NCBI RefSeq assembly: GCF_900497695.1
Contig: NZ_UIDD01000013.1
Coordinates: forward strand, 53,500 to 117,499
Origin: Pseudomonas wadenswilerensis
Lineage (GTDB): Bacteria > Pseudomonadota > Gammaproteobacteria > Pseudomonadales > Pseudomonadaceae
Length of the DNA stretch: 64,000 nucleotides
Direction of reading: 5' to 3'
Of the stretch, positions 49,963-58,573 are shown piece after piece (within the stretch, counting starts at the first letter, position 1; each line of letters begins with the position of its first letter). A program made the translations under genes and the position numbers. A model generated the notes under the pieces. It had not been told where the DNA came from. It saw nothing but the letters and a program-made list of their open reading frames with translations, and did no database searches.

Positions 49963-50505
49963 ATGAACGCCATACGATTCCTCTGCATGACCAGTACTAC
50001 GCTCGCTGTCACCTGTTTGTCACTCATGATCCCTGCGGCCTATGGACAGGCAAATCTGCCCGACAGCATCAAGGTTCCGGACGGCCACAAGACCGTACTG
50101 GAAGCCGTAGGCGTGGGCGAAATCACTTATGAATGCCGCGACAAAGCCAACGCCGCCGGCCAGACCGAATGGGTGTTTGTCGGGCCCAAGGCGGTGCTCA
50201 ATGATCGTAGCGGCAAACAGATCGGCACCTACTTTGGACCGCCTGCCACCTGGCAAGCCAATGACGGCTCCAAAGTCACCGGGACGCAACTGTCTGTTGC
50301 CCCTTCAAGCACCGGTGACCTCCCTTATCAGTTGGTCAAGGCCAACCCAGCTGAAGGCAAAGGCGCGATGAACGGTGTCAGCTATATCCAGCGGGTGGCC
50401 GTCAAAGGCGGCGTAGCCCCCAGTAGCGAATGCTCCGCCGCAAACAAGGGCAAACAAGAGATGGTCAAATATCAGGCTGACTATATTTTCTGGACAGCCA
50501 ATTAA
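49963..50505 (+). CDS. DUF3455 exported protein
   Basis: This 180-aa protein has a signal peptide (residues 1-~29, ending AAYGQA). The DUF3455 core is GVGEITYECRDKANAAGQTEWVFVGPKA, then LNDRSGKQIGTYFGPPATWQANDGSKVTG, DLPYQLVKANPAEG and VSYIQRVAVKGGVAPSSECSAANKGKQEMVKYQADYIFW. It is periplasmic or secreted with unknown biochemistry. It precedes the sigma/anti-sigma pair by ~90 bp, an arrangement common for this family, so it is a candidate member of the sigma regulon. GAGAGGC is the ribosome site. Confidence 0.88.
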   Translation: MNAIRFLCMTSTTLAVTCLSLMIPAAYGQANLPDSIKVPDGHKTVLEAVGVGEITYECRDKANAAGQTEWVFVGPKAVLNDRSGKQIGTYFGPPATWQANDGSKVTGTQLSVAPSSTGDLPYQLVKANPAEGKGAMNGVSYIQRVAVKGGVAPSSECSAANKGKQEMVKYQADYIFWTAN

Positions 50506-50591
50506 GCCAGCGATTCAGAGCAGCCTGACAGCGCACAAAGTCGTCTACGCTGCTCTGATCGAACTCCAGCTATACGGCTGGGGGCTACCCC

Positions 50592-51176
50592 TTGCTGACG
50601 GCGGAAAAATTGTCCTTGCCCGAGCCCGGTTTTGACTATGAATCCTGCCTGATTGCCTGCGCCAGAGGCGACCAGCAGGCACTACGGGATTTATATGAGC
50701 AGGAAAGTCCTCGGCTTTTGGGTGTCGCCAGGCGCATTGCGCGTGACAACGTTCTGGCCGAAGACATCGTGCACGATGCCTTTATCAGGATCTGGACCCG
50801 TGCCGCCAGTTTCAACCCGGCAAGAGGCTCAGCACGTGGCTGGATTTTCAGCGTGACGCGGCACCTGGCGCTTAATTTCATGCGTAATGGCGCCAGGGAA
50901 GTACAGGTCAGTGAGCAGAGCGAAACGGCGTTGCACGCTTCAGCCTCCATGGAGGCATCGCTAGAGACTGCGCAAACCTTCGATTATCACGGCCATTCAG
51001 GGCGCATTTATACCTGCCTTGAGCAACTGGAGCCGGCGCAGCGCACCTGCATACTTCATGCGTATGTCGACGGCTATTCGCATGCACAAATCGCACAGAA
51101 ACTGGGTACACCACTGGGGACGGTCAAAGCCTGGATCAAACGCAGTCTGGTGGCATTGCGGGAGTGCATGGGATGA
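50592..51176 (+). CDS. ECF-type RNA polymerase sigma factor
   Basis: This 194-aa sigma-70-family factor has region 2 at ~20-85 (LYEQESPRLLGVARRIARDNVLAEDIVHDAFIRIWTRAASF) and region 4 at ~130-185 (LEQLEPAQRTCILHAYVDGYSHAQIAQKLGTPLGTVKAWIKRSL). The start is taken as the TTG at 50592; no ATG fits. The stop overlaps the ATG of the downstream anti-sigma gene (ATGA), the usual ECF pair. The trigger is unknown. Confidence 0.85.
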   Translation: MLTAEKLSLPEPGFDYESCLIACARGDQQALRDLYEQESPRLLGVARRIARDNVLAEDIVHDAFIRIWTRAASFNPARGSARGWIFSVTRHLALNFMRNGAREVQVSEQSETALHASASMEASLETAQTFDYHGHSGRIYTCLEQLEPAQRTCILHAYVDGYSHAQIAQKLGTPLGTVKAWIKRSLVALRECMG

Positions 51177-51904
51177 CCGAGACCCCTCAAGATGAAAGCC
51201 CGGACGACATCGACGCGCTGGCCAGTGAGTATGTTCTGGGCACGCTGCAGGCCGAGCAGCGCATCGAAGTACAAAAGCGTCTGGCCCAAGACACTGAACT
51301 ACGATCCGCTGTAGATGCTTGGGAGCAGCGCTTATACCCGTTGACTGAACTGGTTGAAGCGCAATCGCCTACGCCACGCCTCTGGGAGCGTATCGAGCGC
51401 AGCGTGAACAGCATTGAGCGACAAGCACCACGAGCAACGGCCGCCGCACAGCCGAACTCATGGTGGAACCGTCTTGCACTATGGCGTGGGCTGGCGGCGA
51501 CAGGTCTTGTCGCATCGCTGTTGCTCGCAACCGCACTCCTGACCCAAACCGCTCAGATGAAACCGATCACCTACCTGGTCGTTCTGGTGGCGCCACAAAA
51601 TCAGACGCCCGGCTGGGTGATTCAGGCGAGCAGTCCACGGGAAATCCAACTGATACCTTTGGGGGGCACGCAAGTCCCTGCCGACAAAGCACTTGAGTTC
51701 TGGACCAAAGCCGACGACTGGCAAGGACCGGTATCTCTTGGATTGGTCACACCTGGACAAACACTTTCTGTCCCTCTAGATAAACTGCCACCGCTGGAGC
51801 CCAACCAGCTCTTTGAACTGACGCTGGAAAGTCCCACTGGATCGAAGACTGGCAAACCCACAGGACCGGTGCAATTCATCGGCCGTGCCGTGAAAGTAAT
51901 CTGA
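51173..51904 (+). CDS. anti-sigma factor, RskA-like membrane protein
   Basis: This 243-aa protein has an N-terminal cytoplasmic anti-sigma domain (DIDALASEYVLGTLQAEQRIEVQKRL...PRLWERIERSV). One membrane helix follows at ~105-125 (GLAATGLVASLLLATALL), then a periplasmic domain (AQMKPITYLVVLVAPQNQTPGWVIQASS...LSVPLDKLPPLEPNQLFELTLES) of the RskA C-terminal type. It should sequester the sigma factor encoded just upstream, with which it overlaps. Confidence 0.9.
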   Translation: MTETPQDESPDDIDALASEYVLGTLQAEQRIEVQKRLAQDTELRSAVDAWEQRLYPLTELVEAQSPTPRLWERIERSVNSIERQAPRATAAAQPNSWWNRLALWRGLAATGLVASLLLATALLTQTAQMKPITYLVVLVAPQNQTPGWVIQASSPREIQLIPLGGTQVPADKALEFWTKADDWQGPVSLGLVTPGQTLSVPLDKLPPLEPNQLFELTLESPTGSKTGKPTGPVQFIGRAVKVI

Positions 51905-52088
51905 TGGTCCCTCCAGGCTTGGTTGTAGTTGTCTGCTCCGGGTCCAAGCTGGATGAAACGTTAGAGCGAGATTGATAGTCATAACTGCAACCTAAATCGC
52001 GCTCCTACTCTAATTTCAGGCCCTGTTGGCAAACTGGATGCTGGTAGGTTTCATGCAACGCTTTCTGCTGTGACAAAGGCAGGGAGGT

Positions 52089-52859
52089 TCACCAGGCGAC
52101 CGGCTGATGGTCCCATGCCCAGAAAGTGCCGCTGTGAGCTGGCCCGTGCCGAGCGATTAGTTCGAGGATGCACTGCGCGGCAAACGCAGGCGCGAACAGT
52201 TTGTCTGGCGGTACATTGGCCTGGAACGGTTGAGAAAGGCGGGTAGCCGTCGTGCCGGGGTGTAGCGCCAGCACCGTCGACGCGGGGTTCAGCCGCTTCA
52301 GTTCGATACTGGCGGTGCGCAACAGTTGGTTGAGCGCCGCCTTGCTGGCCCGGTAGCTGTACCAGCCACCCAGACGGTTGTCGCTGATTGAGCCGACTCT
52401 CGCCGAAAGCGCGGCGAAGGTCGTAGGCTGATGCAGCAGCAGCGGGAAGAGGTGTTTAAGCAGTAAGATGGGGGCAAAGCTGTTGGTGACGAAACTGGCC
52501 TGCAGGCTTGCTAAGTCTAACTGCGCAAGTTTTTTTTCCGCCCGTGCTGGAGCGTCGTGCAGCACGCCCAGTGTGCTGATCACTAGATGCAAACACTCGC
52601 AAGTTGCGCCGATATGACGAGTCAGTTTCTCCAGCGACTTTTCGTAGCGGGCGTCGCAATTGATGCGTATCAAACGCCGGCCATGTTGCCGGGCCAACGC
52701 CTCCAGACCCGCGCTGTGGTTAGCCTGACGCGAGACAGCAAACACCTGCCTAACGTCATCACGCGCTAGCAATTGTGAGCAAAGCGCAAGACCGATGCCT
52801 TCGCTGGCGCCGCAGACAAGAGTGTTTGCTGCCACAGCTAGATTGGTGATCAGCGTCAT
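52089..52859 (-). CDS. short-chain dehydrogenase/reductase at the edge of the light-response cluster
   Basis: This 256-aa classical SDR has the NAD(P) loop VCGASEGIGLALCSQL, the ISTLG equivalent of NNAG, and the active-site YSYRASK (Y-x3-K) at ~170. It is divergent from the chalcone-isomerase-like operon. The operator at 52946-52969 lies in the shared 137-bp region, so it may share the light control. The substrate is unknown; a second, different SDR occurs at 59823 in the other operon of the cluster. Confidence 0.88.
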   Translation of the reverse strand: MTLITNLAVAANTLVCGASEGIGLALCSQLLARDDVRQVFAVSRQANHSAGLEALARQHGRRLIRINCDARYEKSLEKLTRHIGATCECLHLVISTLGVLHDAPARAEKKLAQLDLASLQASFVTNSFAPILLLKHLFPLLLHQPTTFAALSARVGSISDNRLGGWYSYRASKAALNQLLRTASIELKRLNPASTVLALHPGTTATRLSQPFQANVPPDKLFAPAFAAQCILELIARHGPAHSGTFWAWDHQPVAW

Positions 52860-52945
52860 ATTGCTCTCCCGGCAAGATGTTGCCGCGGTATTAACCCCCG
52901 GGTCATACGAAATTGATCATCACCTTCGATATTTGTACTCAAAAC

Positions 52946-52969
52946 TGTACATTAAAATATACTTGTACA
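52946..52969. promoter_or_regulatory. operator TGTACA-N12-TGTACA before the photolyase operon
   Basis: Two perfect TGTACA hexamers are separated by exactly 12 bp (TTAAAATATACT) in an AT-rich patch, extended to CTGTACA/TGTACAG arms. The spacer overlaps likely -10 sequence (AATATA). The same N12 arrangement occurs twice before the 60994 operon. From memory, this fits the consensus reported for PplR1/LitR-type MerR regulators of P. putida. Confidence 0.7.
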
Positions 52970-52996
52970 GTATTTTCTCTTCCCGGTGTCCCGCAC

Positions 52997-53545
52997 ATGG
53001 CAAGCAGAACCTCAGCACTCAGCCTATTCGCCTTGGCCTTTCTTATGACGATCACACAGCCTGCATTGTCAGACTGGAGGCCTTCGCTTTCAGAGGCGCG
53101 CGTGGTCGGCAGCGGCGAATTCACCTGGTTCGGCCTGCGTCTTTACACCGCCCGCCTGTGGAGCGCCGGTGCTGCATGGAGCTGGAATGAGCCGTTCGCC
53201 CTCGAGCTGATCTACCACCGGGCATTGACCCGGGAAACGTTGGTGCAGGCCAGCATTGATGAAATGCAGCGCCTAGCTGACCGTCCAATGGCGAGGGAAA
53301 CCGTGAAGCGATGGTCAAAAGCGATGCAGGAAGCGTTTGTGGATGTGCGCCCGGGCATGCGCATCACCGGTCTGTACCTACCGGGGCAAGGTTGCCGATT
53401 CTATGTCGATGGCCAACTCAGCCTTGAAGTGACCGACCCGGCCTTCGCCCGTGCTTTCTTCGCCATTTGGGTTGATCCGCGGGCCCGTGATCCACAATTG
53501 CGCCAGCGCCTGCTCGGGCTGGCCGGGAGCGACCGAGGAGACTGA
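52997..53545 (+). CDS. chalcone isomerase-family protein, exported
   Basis: This 182-aa protein has a signal peptide (MASRTSALSLFALAFLMTITQPALS). The chalcone-isomerase-like fold is VVGSGEFTWFGLRLYTARLW, FALELIYHRALTRETLVQASIDEMQRL, then RPGMRITGLYLPGQGCRFYVDGQL and a final AFFAIWVDPRARDPQLRQRLLG. Bacterial members are not flavonoid enzymes in general and may bind fatty acids. It is the first gene of the plus operon leading to DUF3833, DUF6482, photolyase and DUF2256. The ATG at 52997 starts the signal peptide. Confidence 0.88.
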   Translation: MASRTSALSLFALAFLMTITQPALSDWRPSLSEARVVGSGEFTWFGLRLYTARLWSAGAAWSWNEPFALELIYHRALTRETLVQASIDEMQRLADRPMARETVKRWSKAMQEAFVDVRPGMRITGLYLPGQGCRFYVDGQLSLEVTDPAFARAFFAIWVDPRARDPQLRQRLLGLAGSDRGD

Positions 53546-53548
53546 AAT

Positions 53549-54085
53549 ATGTACAAAGTGCTTCTGTTGATCGGCTGCTTGCTACTAGGTAGTTGCGGAA
53601 ACGTCGGCGTTGAGCGCTACGCTGGGGAGCATCCACGCCTCAACCTGGTGGAGTTTTTCTCGCGGCCGGTGCAGGCCTGGGGCATGTTCCAAAAGCGCTC
53701 GGGGGAGGTAGTCAAGCGCTTCCATGTGCGTATCGACAGCCGCCGCGAGGGCGAACGACTGATCCTCGACGAGCATTTTCTGTACAGCGACGGTACGCGC
53801 CAGCAGAGAACCTGGACCCTAACCCCGGACGGCCCCAGTCGCTGGCGCGGCACCGCTGGTGACGTGATTGGCGAGGCCATCGGTGAAGTAGCGGGTAATA
53901 CGTTGCGCTGGCGCTACCGCCTGGACCTGCCTGTTGATGGGCGGAACTGGGAGGTGGACCTGGATGACTGGATGTACCTGATGGACGATGACACCCTCCT
54001 AAACCGCTCGAGCATGAGCAAACTCGGTGTGGAGATTGGGCAGATAACCTTGTTCTTCCGCCGCTTGCCGGAGGGCACACCATGA
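53549..54085 (+). CDS. DUF3833 lipoprotein
   Basis: This 178-aa protein has a lipoprotein signal (LLLIGCLLLGSC, Cys 16 as the acylation site). DUF3833 features are LNLVEFFSRPVQAWGMFQKRSGEVVKRFHVRI, then LDEHFLYSDGTRQQRTWTLTPDG and DLDDWMYLMDDDTLLNRSSMSKLGVEIGQITLFFR. It is probably an outer-membrane-attached lipid-binding or lipid-handling protein. GAGGAGA provides the ribosome site. It is four bases downstream of the CHI-like gene, and overlaps the next gene by four bases. Confidence 0.88.
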   Translation: MYKVLLLIGCLLLGSCGNVGVERYAGEHPRLNLVEFFSRPVQAWGMFQKRSGEVVKRFHVRIDSRREGERLILDEHFLYSDGTRQQRTWTLTPDGPSRWRGTAGDVIGEAIGEVAGNTLRWRYRLDLPVDGRNWEVDLDDWMYLMDDDTLLNRSSMSKLGVEIGQITLFFRRLPEGTP

Positions 54086-54387
54086 ACCTGAAGCAGCTGA
54101 TCAAGTCGGCGAGCGCTCGCGATATCAATGAGCTTGAAGTTCTGTTACTTGAAGGGGGCTTTAACGTGTTGCGCGTGTTGACCGACACTGGGCCCTATTC
54201 CTTGTGCGACGCGAACGGCGAAGTTTTTCGCCTGCGCTCGACCACCGAGCTGCGGCAATTTCTGGCCGATGTGCCTCCAGTGCCGTGCATGCTGGTGCAG
54301 TATTTGGTGCACGAGGAAATATGCGGCCAGCGCGGCGGTCCTGTTGCCCCGCTGCGGGTGCCGTTTACGCTAACCAGCCAGTGGTAG
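54082..54387 (+). CDS. DUF6482 small protein
   Basis: This 101-aa protein has an N-terminal MNLKQLIKSASARDINELEVLLLEGGFNVLRV, then the pair DANGEVFRLRSTTELRQFL and CMLVQYLVHEEICG. The pattern is that of the small DUF6482 family common in pseudomonads. It has no signal peptide. The start overlaps the DUF3833 stop (ATGA) and its end overlaps the photolyase start, so translation is chained. The function is unknown; its place in a light-response operon is the only clue. Confidence 0.75.
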   Translation: MNLKQLIKSASARDINELEVLLLEGGFNVLRVLTDTGPYSLCDANGEVFRLRSTTELRQFLADVPPVPCMLVQYLVHEEICGQRGGPVAPLRVPFTLTSQW

Positions 54388-55922
54388 CGCAGGGGAGGCG
54401 CCTGGGTTTGGTGCTGGGCGATCAGCTGTCTTTTGACCTGGCGGTGCTGCGCGCCCTGGACCCGGCACGCGACGTTCTGCTGATGGCTGAGGTCGAGGGT
54501 GAAGCACGCTATGTGCCGCATCATCCGCAGAAGATTGTGCTGATACTCAGCGCAATGCGCCATTTCGCTCAGGCCCTGCGCGAGCGAGGCTGGAATGTGC
54601 ACTACCAGCAACTGGATACGCCGGGCAACAGCGGTAGTATCGCCGGGGAGCTACAGCGGTGGCAGGCGTTACTGCATGCAGACGAGGTGCATGTAACCGA
54701 ATGTGGCGAGTGGCGGCTAGAACAGGCGTTACGTGATGCCGGGTTGCCGCTTGTGTGGCATCGTGACACCCGCTTTCTATGTTCGCGCGAAGCCTTCGCG
54801 CGTTGGTCCGCTGGCCGCAAGCACTTGCGAATGGAGCACTTCTATCGGGGAATGCGCAAGCGTTGTGGCCTGCTGCTGGAACCTGAAGGAAGCCCTGCCG
54901 GAGGTGCCTGGAATTTTGATGGCGACAACCGTAAGCCACTGCCGCGTGGTCTGCGCGGGCCAATTCCCGCACAATTTGCTCATGATGCGATCACAGCGGC
55001 GGTGGTGACATTAGTACGTGAGCGTTTTGCCGACCATTATGGTGCAGTCGATACCTTTGACTACCCGGTCACTCATGACCAAGCACAGCAGCTCTGGGAG
55101 CACTTTCTTGAGTTCAGTCTTGCGGCCTTCGGTGACTATCAGGATGCGATGGCTGAGGGCGAACCATACCTTTTTCATGCACGCATCAGTGCAGCACTGA
55201 ATATCGGCCTGCTGGATGTGCGCCGGCTGTGTGACGATGTCGACCGAGCCTGGCGCGAGGGGAGGGTACCGCTCAACGCCGCCGAAGGCTTTATCCGCCA
55301 GTTGATCGGTTGGCGCGAGTTTGTGCGGGGTATCTACTGGCTACGCATGCCCGAATACGCGGCGCTGAATTACTTGGGCAACGACCGATCGCTGCCCGAA
55401 TTTTATTGGACGGGGCAGACCCGCATGCGCTGCATGGCCCAGGTGATTGATCAGACCCTGGAGTTGGGCTACGCGCATCATATCCAGCGACTGATGGTCA
55501 CCGGTAATTTCGCGTTACTGGCCGGCATCGCGCCGCCCGCGATATGCGAATGGTACCTGGCCGTGTACATGGATGCCTTCGACTGGGTCGAGCTGCCCAA
55601 TACACTGGGCATGGTGATGCATGCAGATGGTGGTTACCTTGGCTCGAAGCCCTATTGCGCCAGCGGCCGTTATATTCAGCGCATGTCCGACCATTGCAAA
55701 TCTTGCAGCTACAAAGTCGAACACGCCGTGGAGGAGGACGCTTGTCCGTTTAATGCACTCTATTGGCATTTCCTCATCCGTCATCGCCAGTTACTGTCGA
55801 AAAACCCTCGACTGGCATTGGTCTATCGCAGTCTGGATGGCATGTCGTCGACCCGGCGCGATGCGGTGTGGCTACGTGGCCAGAGGCTGTTGGCACACCT
55901 GGATGCGGGGGAGTCGATATGA
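54381..55922 (+). CDS. FeS-type photolyase/cryptochrome (FeS-BCP, PhrB/CryB-like)
   Basis: This 513-aa protein has an N-terminal photolyase alpha/beta domain (RLGLVLGDQLSFDLAVLRAL...HVTECGEWRLEQAL) and a C-terminal helical FAD-binding domain (RQLIGWREFVRGIYW, LMVTGNFALLAGIAPPAICEWYLAVYMDAFDWVELPNTLGM). Four Cys at ~351, 439, 442 and 455 match the [4Fe-4S] ligands of Agrobacterium PhrB within one residue. The GTG at 54381 was chosen because it gives this numbering; an ATG at 54312 would add a non-homologous leader. It probably repairs (6-4) photoproducts or senses light. Confidence 0.92.
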   Translation: MVAQGRRLGLVLGDQLSFDLAVLRALDPARDVLLMAEVEGEARYVPHHPQKIVLILSAMRHFAQALRERGWNVHYQQLDTPGNSGSIAGELQRWQALLHADEVHVTECGEWRLEQALRDAGLPLVWHRDTRFLCSREAFARWSAGRKHLRMEHFYRGMRKRCGLLLEPEGSPAGGAWNFDGDNRKPLPRGLRGPIPAQFAHDAITAAVVTLVRERFADHYGAVDTFDYPVTHDQAQQLWEHFLEFSLAAFGDYQDAMAEGEPYLFHARISAALNIGLLDVRRLCDDVDRAWREGRVPLNAAEGFIRQLIGWREFVRGIYWLRMPEYAALNYLGNDRSLPEFYWTGQTRMRCMAQVIDQTLELGYAHHIQRLMVTGNFALLAGIAPPAICEWYLAVYMDAFDWVELPNTLGMVMHADGGYLGSKPYCASGRYIQRMSDHCKSCSYKVEHAVEEDACPFNALYWHFLIRHRQLLSKNPRLALVYRSLDGMSSTRRDAVWLRGQRLLAHLDAGESI

Positions 55923-56098
55923 ACAAGCGATTGTTGCCGAGCAAGTTCTGCGTCGTGTGTGGCTTGCCGTTCACCTGGCGCAAGCGTTGGGCACGCTGCT
56001 GGGAGCACGTTCGCTACTGTTCTGAGCGCTGTCGCCGCTCAGCGCCACGACGCGACCCGCACGGCGAGGGGCAAGACCAGCGCCCAGATCGGCGCTAG
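55919..56098 (+). CDS. DUF2256 small cysteine-rich protein
   Basis: This 59-aa protein has the DUF2256 signature: FCVVCGLPFTWRKRW-x-x-CWE-x-VRYCSERCRR, a pair of CxxC/CxxxC zinc-ribbon-like motifs. It is the last gene of the photolyase operon (start overlaps the photolyase stop). Its 3' end overlaps the convergent DUF2878 gene by 60 bp. DUF2256 genes frequently sit beside photolyases; the function is unknown. Confidence 0.85.
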   Translation: MNKRLLPSKFCVVCGLPFTWRKRWARCWEHVRYCSERCRRSAPRRDPHGEGQDQRPDRR

Positions 56099-56512
56099 CA
56101 GCAGGCCTGTGCCGACGTGCCCCATCGGCAGATCAACACCTGTGAGCCTGGCACCGGCCAGATATGCCAGCGGGCCACTGAACATGCCCACCAGAGCCGC
56201 CCGCCAGTAGGGGCGTCCTGTCCAAGCCAGGCTATGGCGCAAGCCGCTGGCTAACACCAGCCACAGTAATGCCAGCCACACAGGCAAGGGCCGCTGGTCA
56301 AAGCTGAACACCCCCACAGAGCCCAACAGAGTGTCCAGCAAGCACCCTGCAAGTGCCACGCGCAAAAGCGCACGCACTTCGGCGCTACGCTCCTGACAAA
56401 GGCGCAGGTGTAAAGCTAGTCCGATCGGCACAATGAGCAGAAGCCATTGAACGTGTGCACCCAAGACGCATGCCCACCAGCCGACCTGAAGCCAAAGGGC
56501 ATTGCCGATCAT
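56039..56512 (-). CDS. DUF2878 membrane protein
   Basis: This 157-aa protein has five hydrophobic segments: ALWLQVGWWACVLGAHV, LLLIVPIGLALHL, LPVWLALLWLVLASGL, GMFSGPLAYLAGARL and a final GTGLLLAPIWALVLPLAV. The GWWACVLGA and GP-AY-AG patterns match DUF2878. It is the last gene of the minus operon and probably helps in fatty-acid modification or transport, by association. The ATG at 56512 follows GGGTGG. It overlaps the DUF2256 gene tail to tail. Confidence 0.75.
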   Translation of the reverse strand: MIGNALWLQVGWWACVLGAHVQWLLLIVPIGLALHLRLCQERSAEVRALLRVALAGCLLDTLLGSVGVFSFDQRPLPVWLALLWLVLASGLRHSLAWTGRPYWRAALVGMFSGPLAYLAGARLTGVDLPMGHVGTGLLLAPIWALVLPLAVRVASWR

Positions 56513-56529
56513 CCACCCGCGGCCCAATT

Positions 56530-57789
56530 TTACGTGCCCGGCAATGGCGCCCGGCGAGCCCGCGGCGTAGCCCACAGTAACTGCGCCACGCCGATCGCGC
56601 GCTCTTCAAAGCCGCCTTGGCAGTAGCACAGGTAGAACTCCCACAAGCGCTGGAAGGAGTCGTCGTAGCCCAGTTCCGTCAGCACCGTCCGCGCTTGACG
56701 CAAGTTGTCATGCCAATGACGTAGGGTACGCGCGTAGTCCAGACCGAAGTCTTCGAGGTGTACCAGGTTCAGCGCGGTCTGGCGGCTAGCGGTTTCGAGC
56801 ATCACGCTCAGCGAAGGTAGCGCGCCTCCGGGGAAGATGTAACGTTGGATGAAGTCCACCGAGCGGCGGGCCAGTGCATAGCGCTGGTCGCGAATGGTGA
56901 TGGCCTGTAACAGCATCAGGCCATCGTCTTTGAGCAACGACTCACACTGGCGAAAATAGGTGGGTAGATAGCGGTGTCCGACGGCCTCGATCATCTCGAT
57001 CGATACCAGTTTATCGAAACGTCCGCGCAGATCACGGTAATCCTCGCGCAACACCGTAATACGTTGCTCCAGGCCCAGCGCCTTCACACGTTGGCACGTA
57101 TAAGCGTACTGCGCGTCGGAGAGTGTCGTGGTGGTAACGCGGCAGCCGTGGCGGGTAGCGGCATGGATGGCCAGGCTGCCCCAGCCGCTGCCAATCTCCA
57201 GAAGATGCTCGTGGGGTTTGAGCTCAAGCTTCTGGCAGATGCGTTCCAGCTTGTTCAGCTGGGCCGCTTCAAGGGTCTGTTCGGCACTGTCGAACTGTGC
57301 GGCGGAGTACATCATAGTCGGGTCGAGCAAACGCTCGAACAGGGCGTTGCCCATGTCGTAATGGGCGAGAATGTTGCGTCGAGCGCCTCGTCGGCTGTTC
57401 CGGTTGAGCCGGTGCAGCAAGCGCAGGACCGGGCGCCCGAGTCGAGACAGGCCTGCCTCCATGGCGTCGAGGACATCGAGGTTGGCAACGAACAGACGGG
57501 TCACAGCCGCTAGGTCAGGACTGCGCCAATAGCCGTGGATATACGCTTCCCCAGCACCAATCGAGCCATTACCGGCGATCAGGTTCCAGGTCGCGTCTTC
57601 GAGGATCTCCACCTCGGCTTGCAACTGACTCGCCGGGTCGCCGAAGCTCCACTGCTGACCCTTGCTGAGCACGCGTAGATGTCCTTGGCTCAACCGCCGT
57701 AACTGAGCGAGCACGGTGTTTCGGGTGAGGCCGCCCAGGAATGGGGTGATGCCTGTTGACTTGCTAACGCTCAGAGTGGGATTGGACAT
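56530..57789 (-). CDS. cyclopropane-fatty-acyl-phospholipid synthase-family methyltransferase
   Basis: This 419-aa protein has the lipid-binding N-terminal domain (~1-140: GEAYIHGYWRSPDLAAVTRLFVANLD) and a class I SAM domain with LEIGSGWGSLAIHAATRHGCRVTTTTLSD, LVSIEMIEAVGHRYLP and IFPGGALPSLS. Members include UfaM-type enzymes that methylate acyl chains on membrane lipids for furan or branched fatty acids, as well as classical Cfa. AAGGA precedes the start. Operon partners (FAD oxidoreductase, DUF1365, SDR) match lipid-modification clusters induced by light or singlet oxygen in other bacteria. Confidence 0.9.
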   Translation of the reverse strand: MSNPTLSVSKSTGITPFLGGLTRNTVLAQLRRLSQGHLRVLSKGQQWSFGDPASQLQAEVEILEDATWNLIAGNGSIGAGEAYIHGYWRSPDLAAVTRLFVANLDVLDAMEAGLSRLGRPVLRLLHRLNRNSRRGARRNILAHYDMGNALFERLLDPTMMYSAAQFDSAEQTLEAAQLNKLERICQKLELKPHEHLLEIGSGWGSLAIHAATRHGCRVTTTTLSDAQYAYTCQRVKALGLEQRITVLREDYRDLRGRFDKLVSIEMIEAVGHRYLPTYFRQCESLLKDDGLMLLQAITIRDQRYALARRSVDFIQRYIFPGGALPSLSVMLETASRQTALNLVHLEDFGLDYARTLRHWHDNLRQARTVLTELGYDDSFQRLWEFYLCYCQGGFEERAIGVAQLLWATPRARRAPLPGT

Positions 57790-58573
57790 GATCGGGGTCC
57801 TTGCAAGGTTTACCGAGCACTAGGTTGCCCTGGCCGGCAGTGTGGTCGTGAATGGGGGTGCGCTTGAGCAAGAGGCGCAAGGCTTGCCAATAGATGGATG
57901 AAACGGTGCGTAGGCTCATCCACGGAAAAGCCAAAATGTGCCGATGCAAGGTGGCGCGATTGAGCGGCTGGCGTTGCAATGCTAGATCGGCCTCGAACAC
58001 TTTGTGCCCCGCACGCCAGTTCTCCATATGGATGCGCACGCGTTGCTCATCGAGGAAGAAATGCAGGCGATAATCCATATCCAGCGGCATGAACGGCGAG
58101 ACGTGGAACGCTTTGGCCATGGCGAATGAGCGTCCCTGACCCTCCTGTACCGGCAGCACGTAGTGAAAGCGTTCGCGCCAAGGTGTGTTACGCACCTCCA
58201 GCAGGATTGCTGCCAGGTGCCCGTCAACGTCATGGCAAAAATAGAAGCTCACAGGGTTGAACGACAGCCCCCAGCAGCGTGGTTGGGCGAGCAATTGCAC
58301 GGCACCTTCGGGGCGCTGTCCGGTGGCTTGCTCCACTAATAGACGCGCGGCCTGCGCCAATGATTCTCCATCACGGGTCAGCCCCGGCAGGTAATCGGTT
58401 TCGCGCCAGCTCAGGGGCGCAAACCGCGACCGGCCCAGCCAGGGAGAGAGACCTGTTAGCCAGGCCTGCTCATCCAGATCCAGGTAGAACAAGCCGATCC
58501 GGTAGCGGAATGCATGGTGGTGCGGGGCCATCCGGCGGTGGCTGACCCAGCCCTGGCACAAACTGCTGTTCAC
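57764..58573 (-). CDS. DUF1365 family protein
   Basis: This 269-aa protein has the DUF1365 marks: SLCQGWVSHRRMAPHHHAFRYRIGLFYLDLDE, LLAQPRCWGLSFNPVSFYFCHD, LEVRNTPWRERFHYVLP and KAFHVSPFMPLDMDYRLHF. It is soluble with no signal peptide. The GTG start overlaps the stop of the upstream FAD oxidoreductase (GTGA), and the end overlaps the methyltransferase start by 26 bp. DUF1365 proteins are regularly paired with these two partners in acyl-chain modification systems; the activity is unknown. Confidence 0.88.
   Translation of the reverse strand: MNSSLCQGWVSHRRMAPHHHAFRYRIGLFYLDLDEQAWLTGLSPWLGRSRFAPLSWRETDYLPGLTRDGESLAQAARLLVEQATGQRPEGAVQLLAQPRCWGLSFNPVSFYFCHDVDGHLAAILLEVRNTPWRERFHYVLPVQEGQGRSFAMAKAFHVSPFMPLDMDYRLHFFLDEQRVRIHMENWRAGHKVFEADLALQRQPLNRATLHRHILAFPWMSLRTVSSIYWQALRLLLKRTPIHDHTAGQGNLVLGKPCKDPDHVQSHSER

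Noticed and set aside
56039..56512. DUF3429 assignment for the small membrane protein
   Set aside because: The GWWACVLGA and GP-AY-AG patterns and the operon partners fit DUF2878 better.
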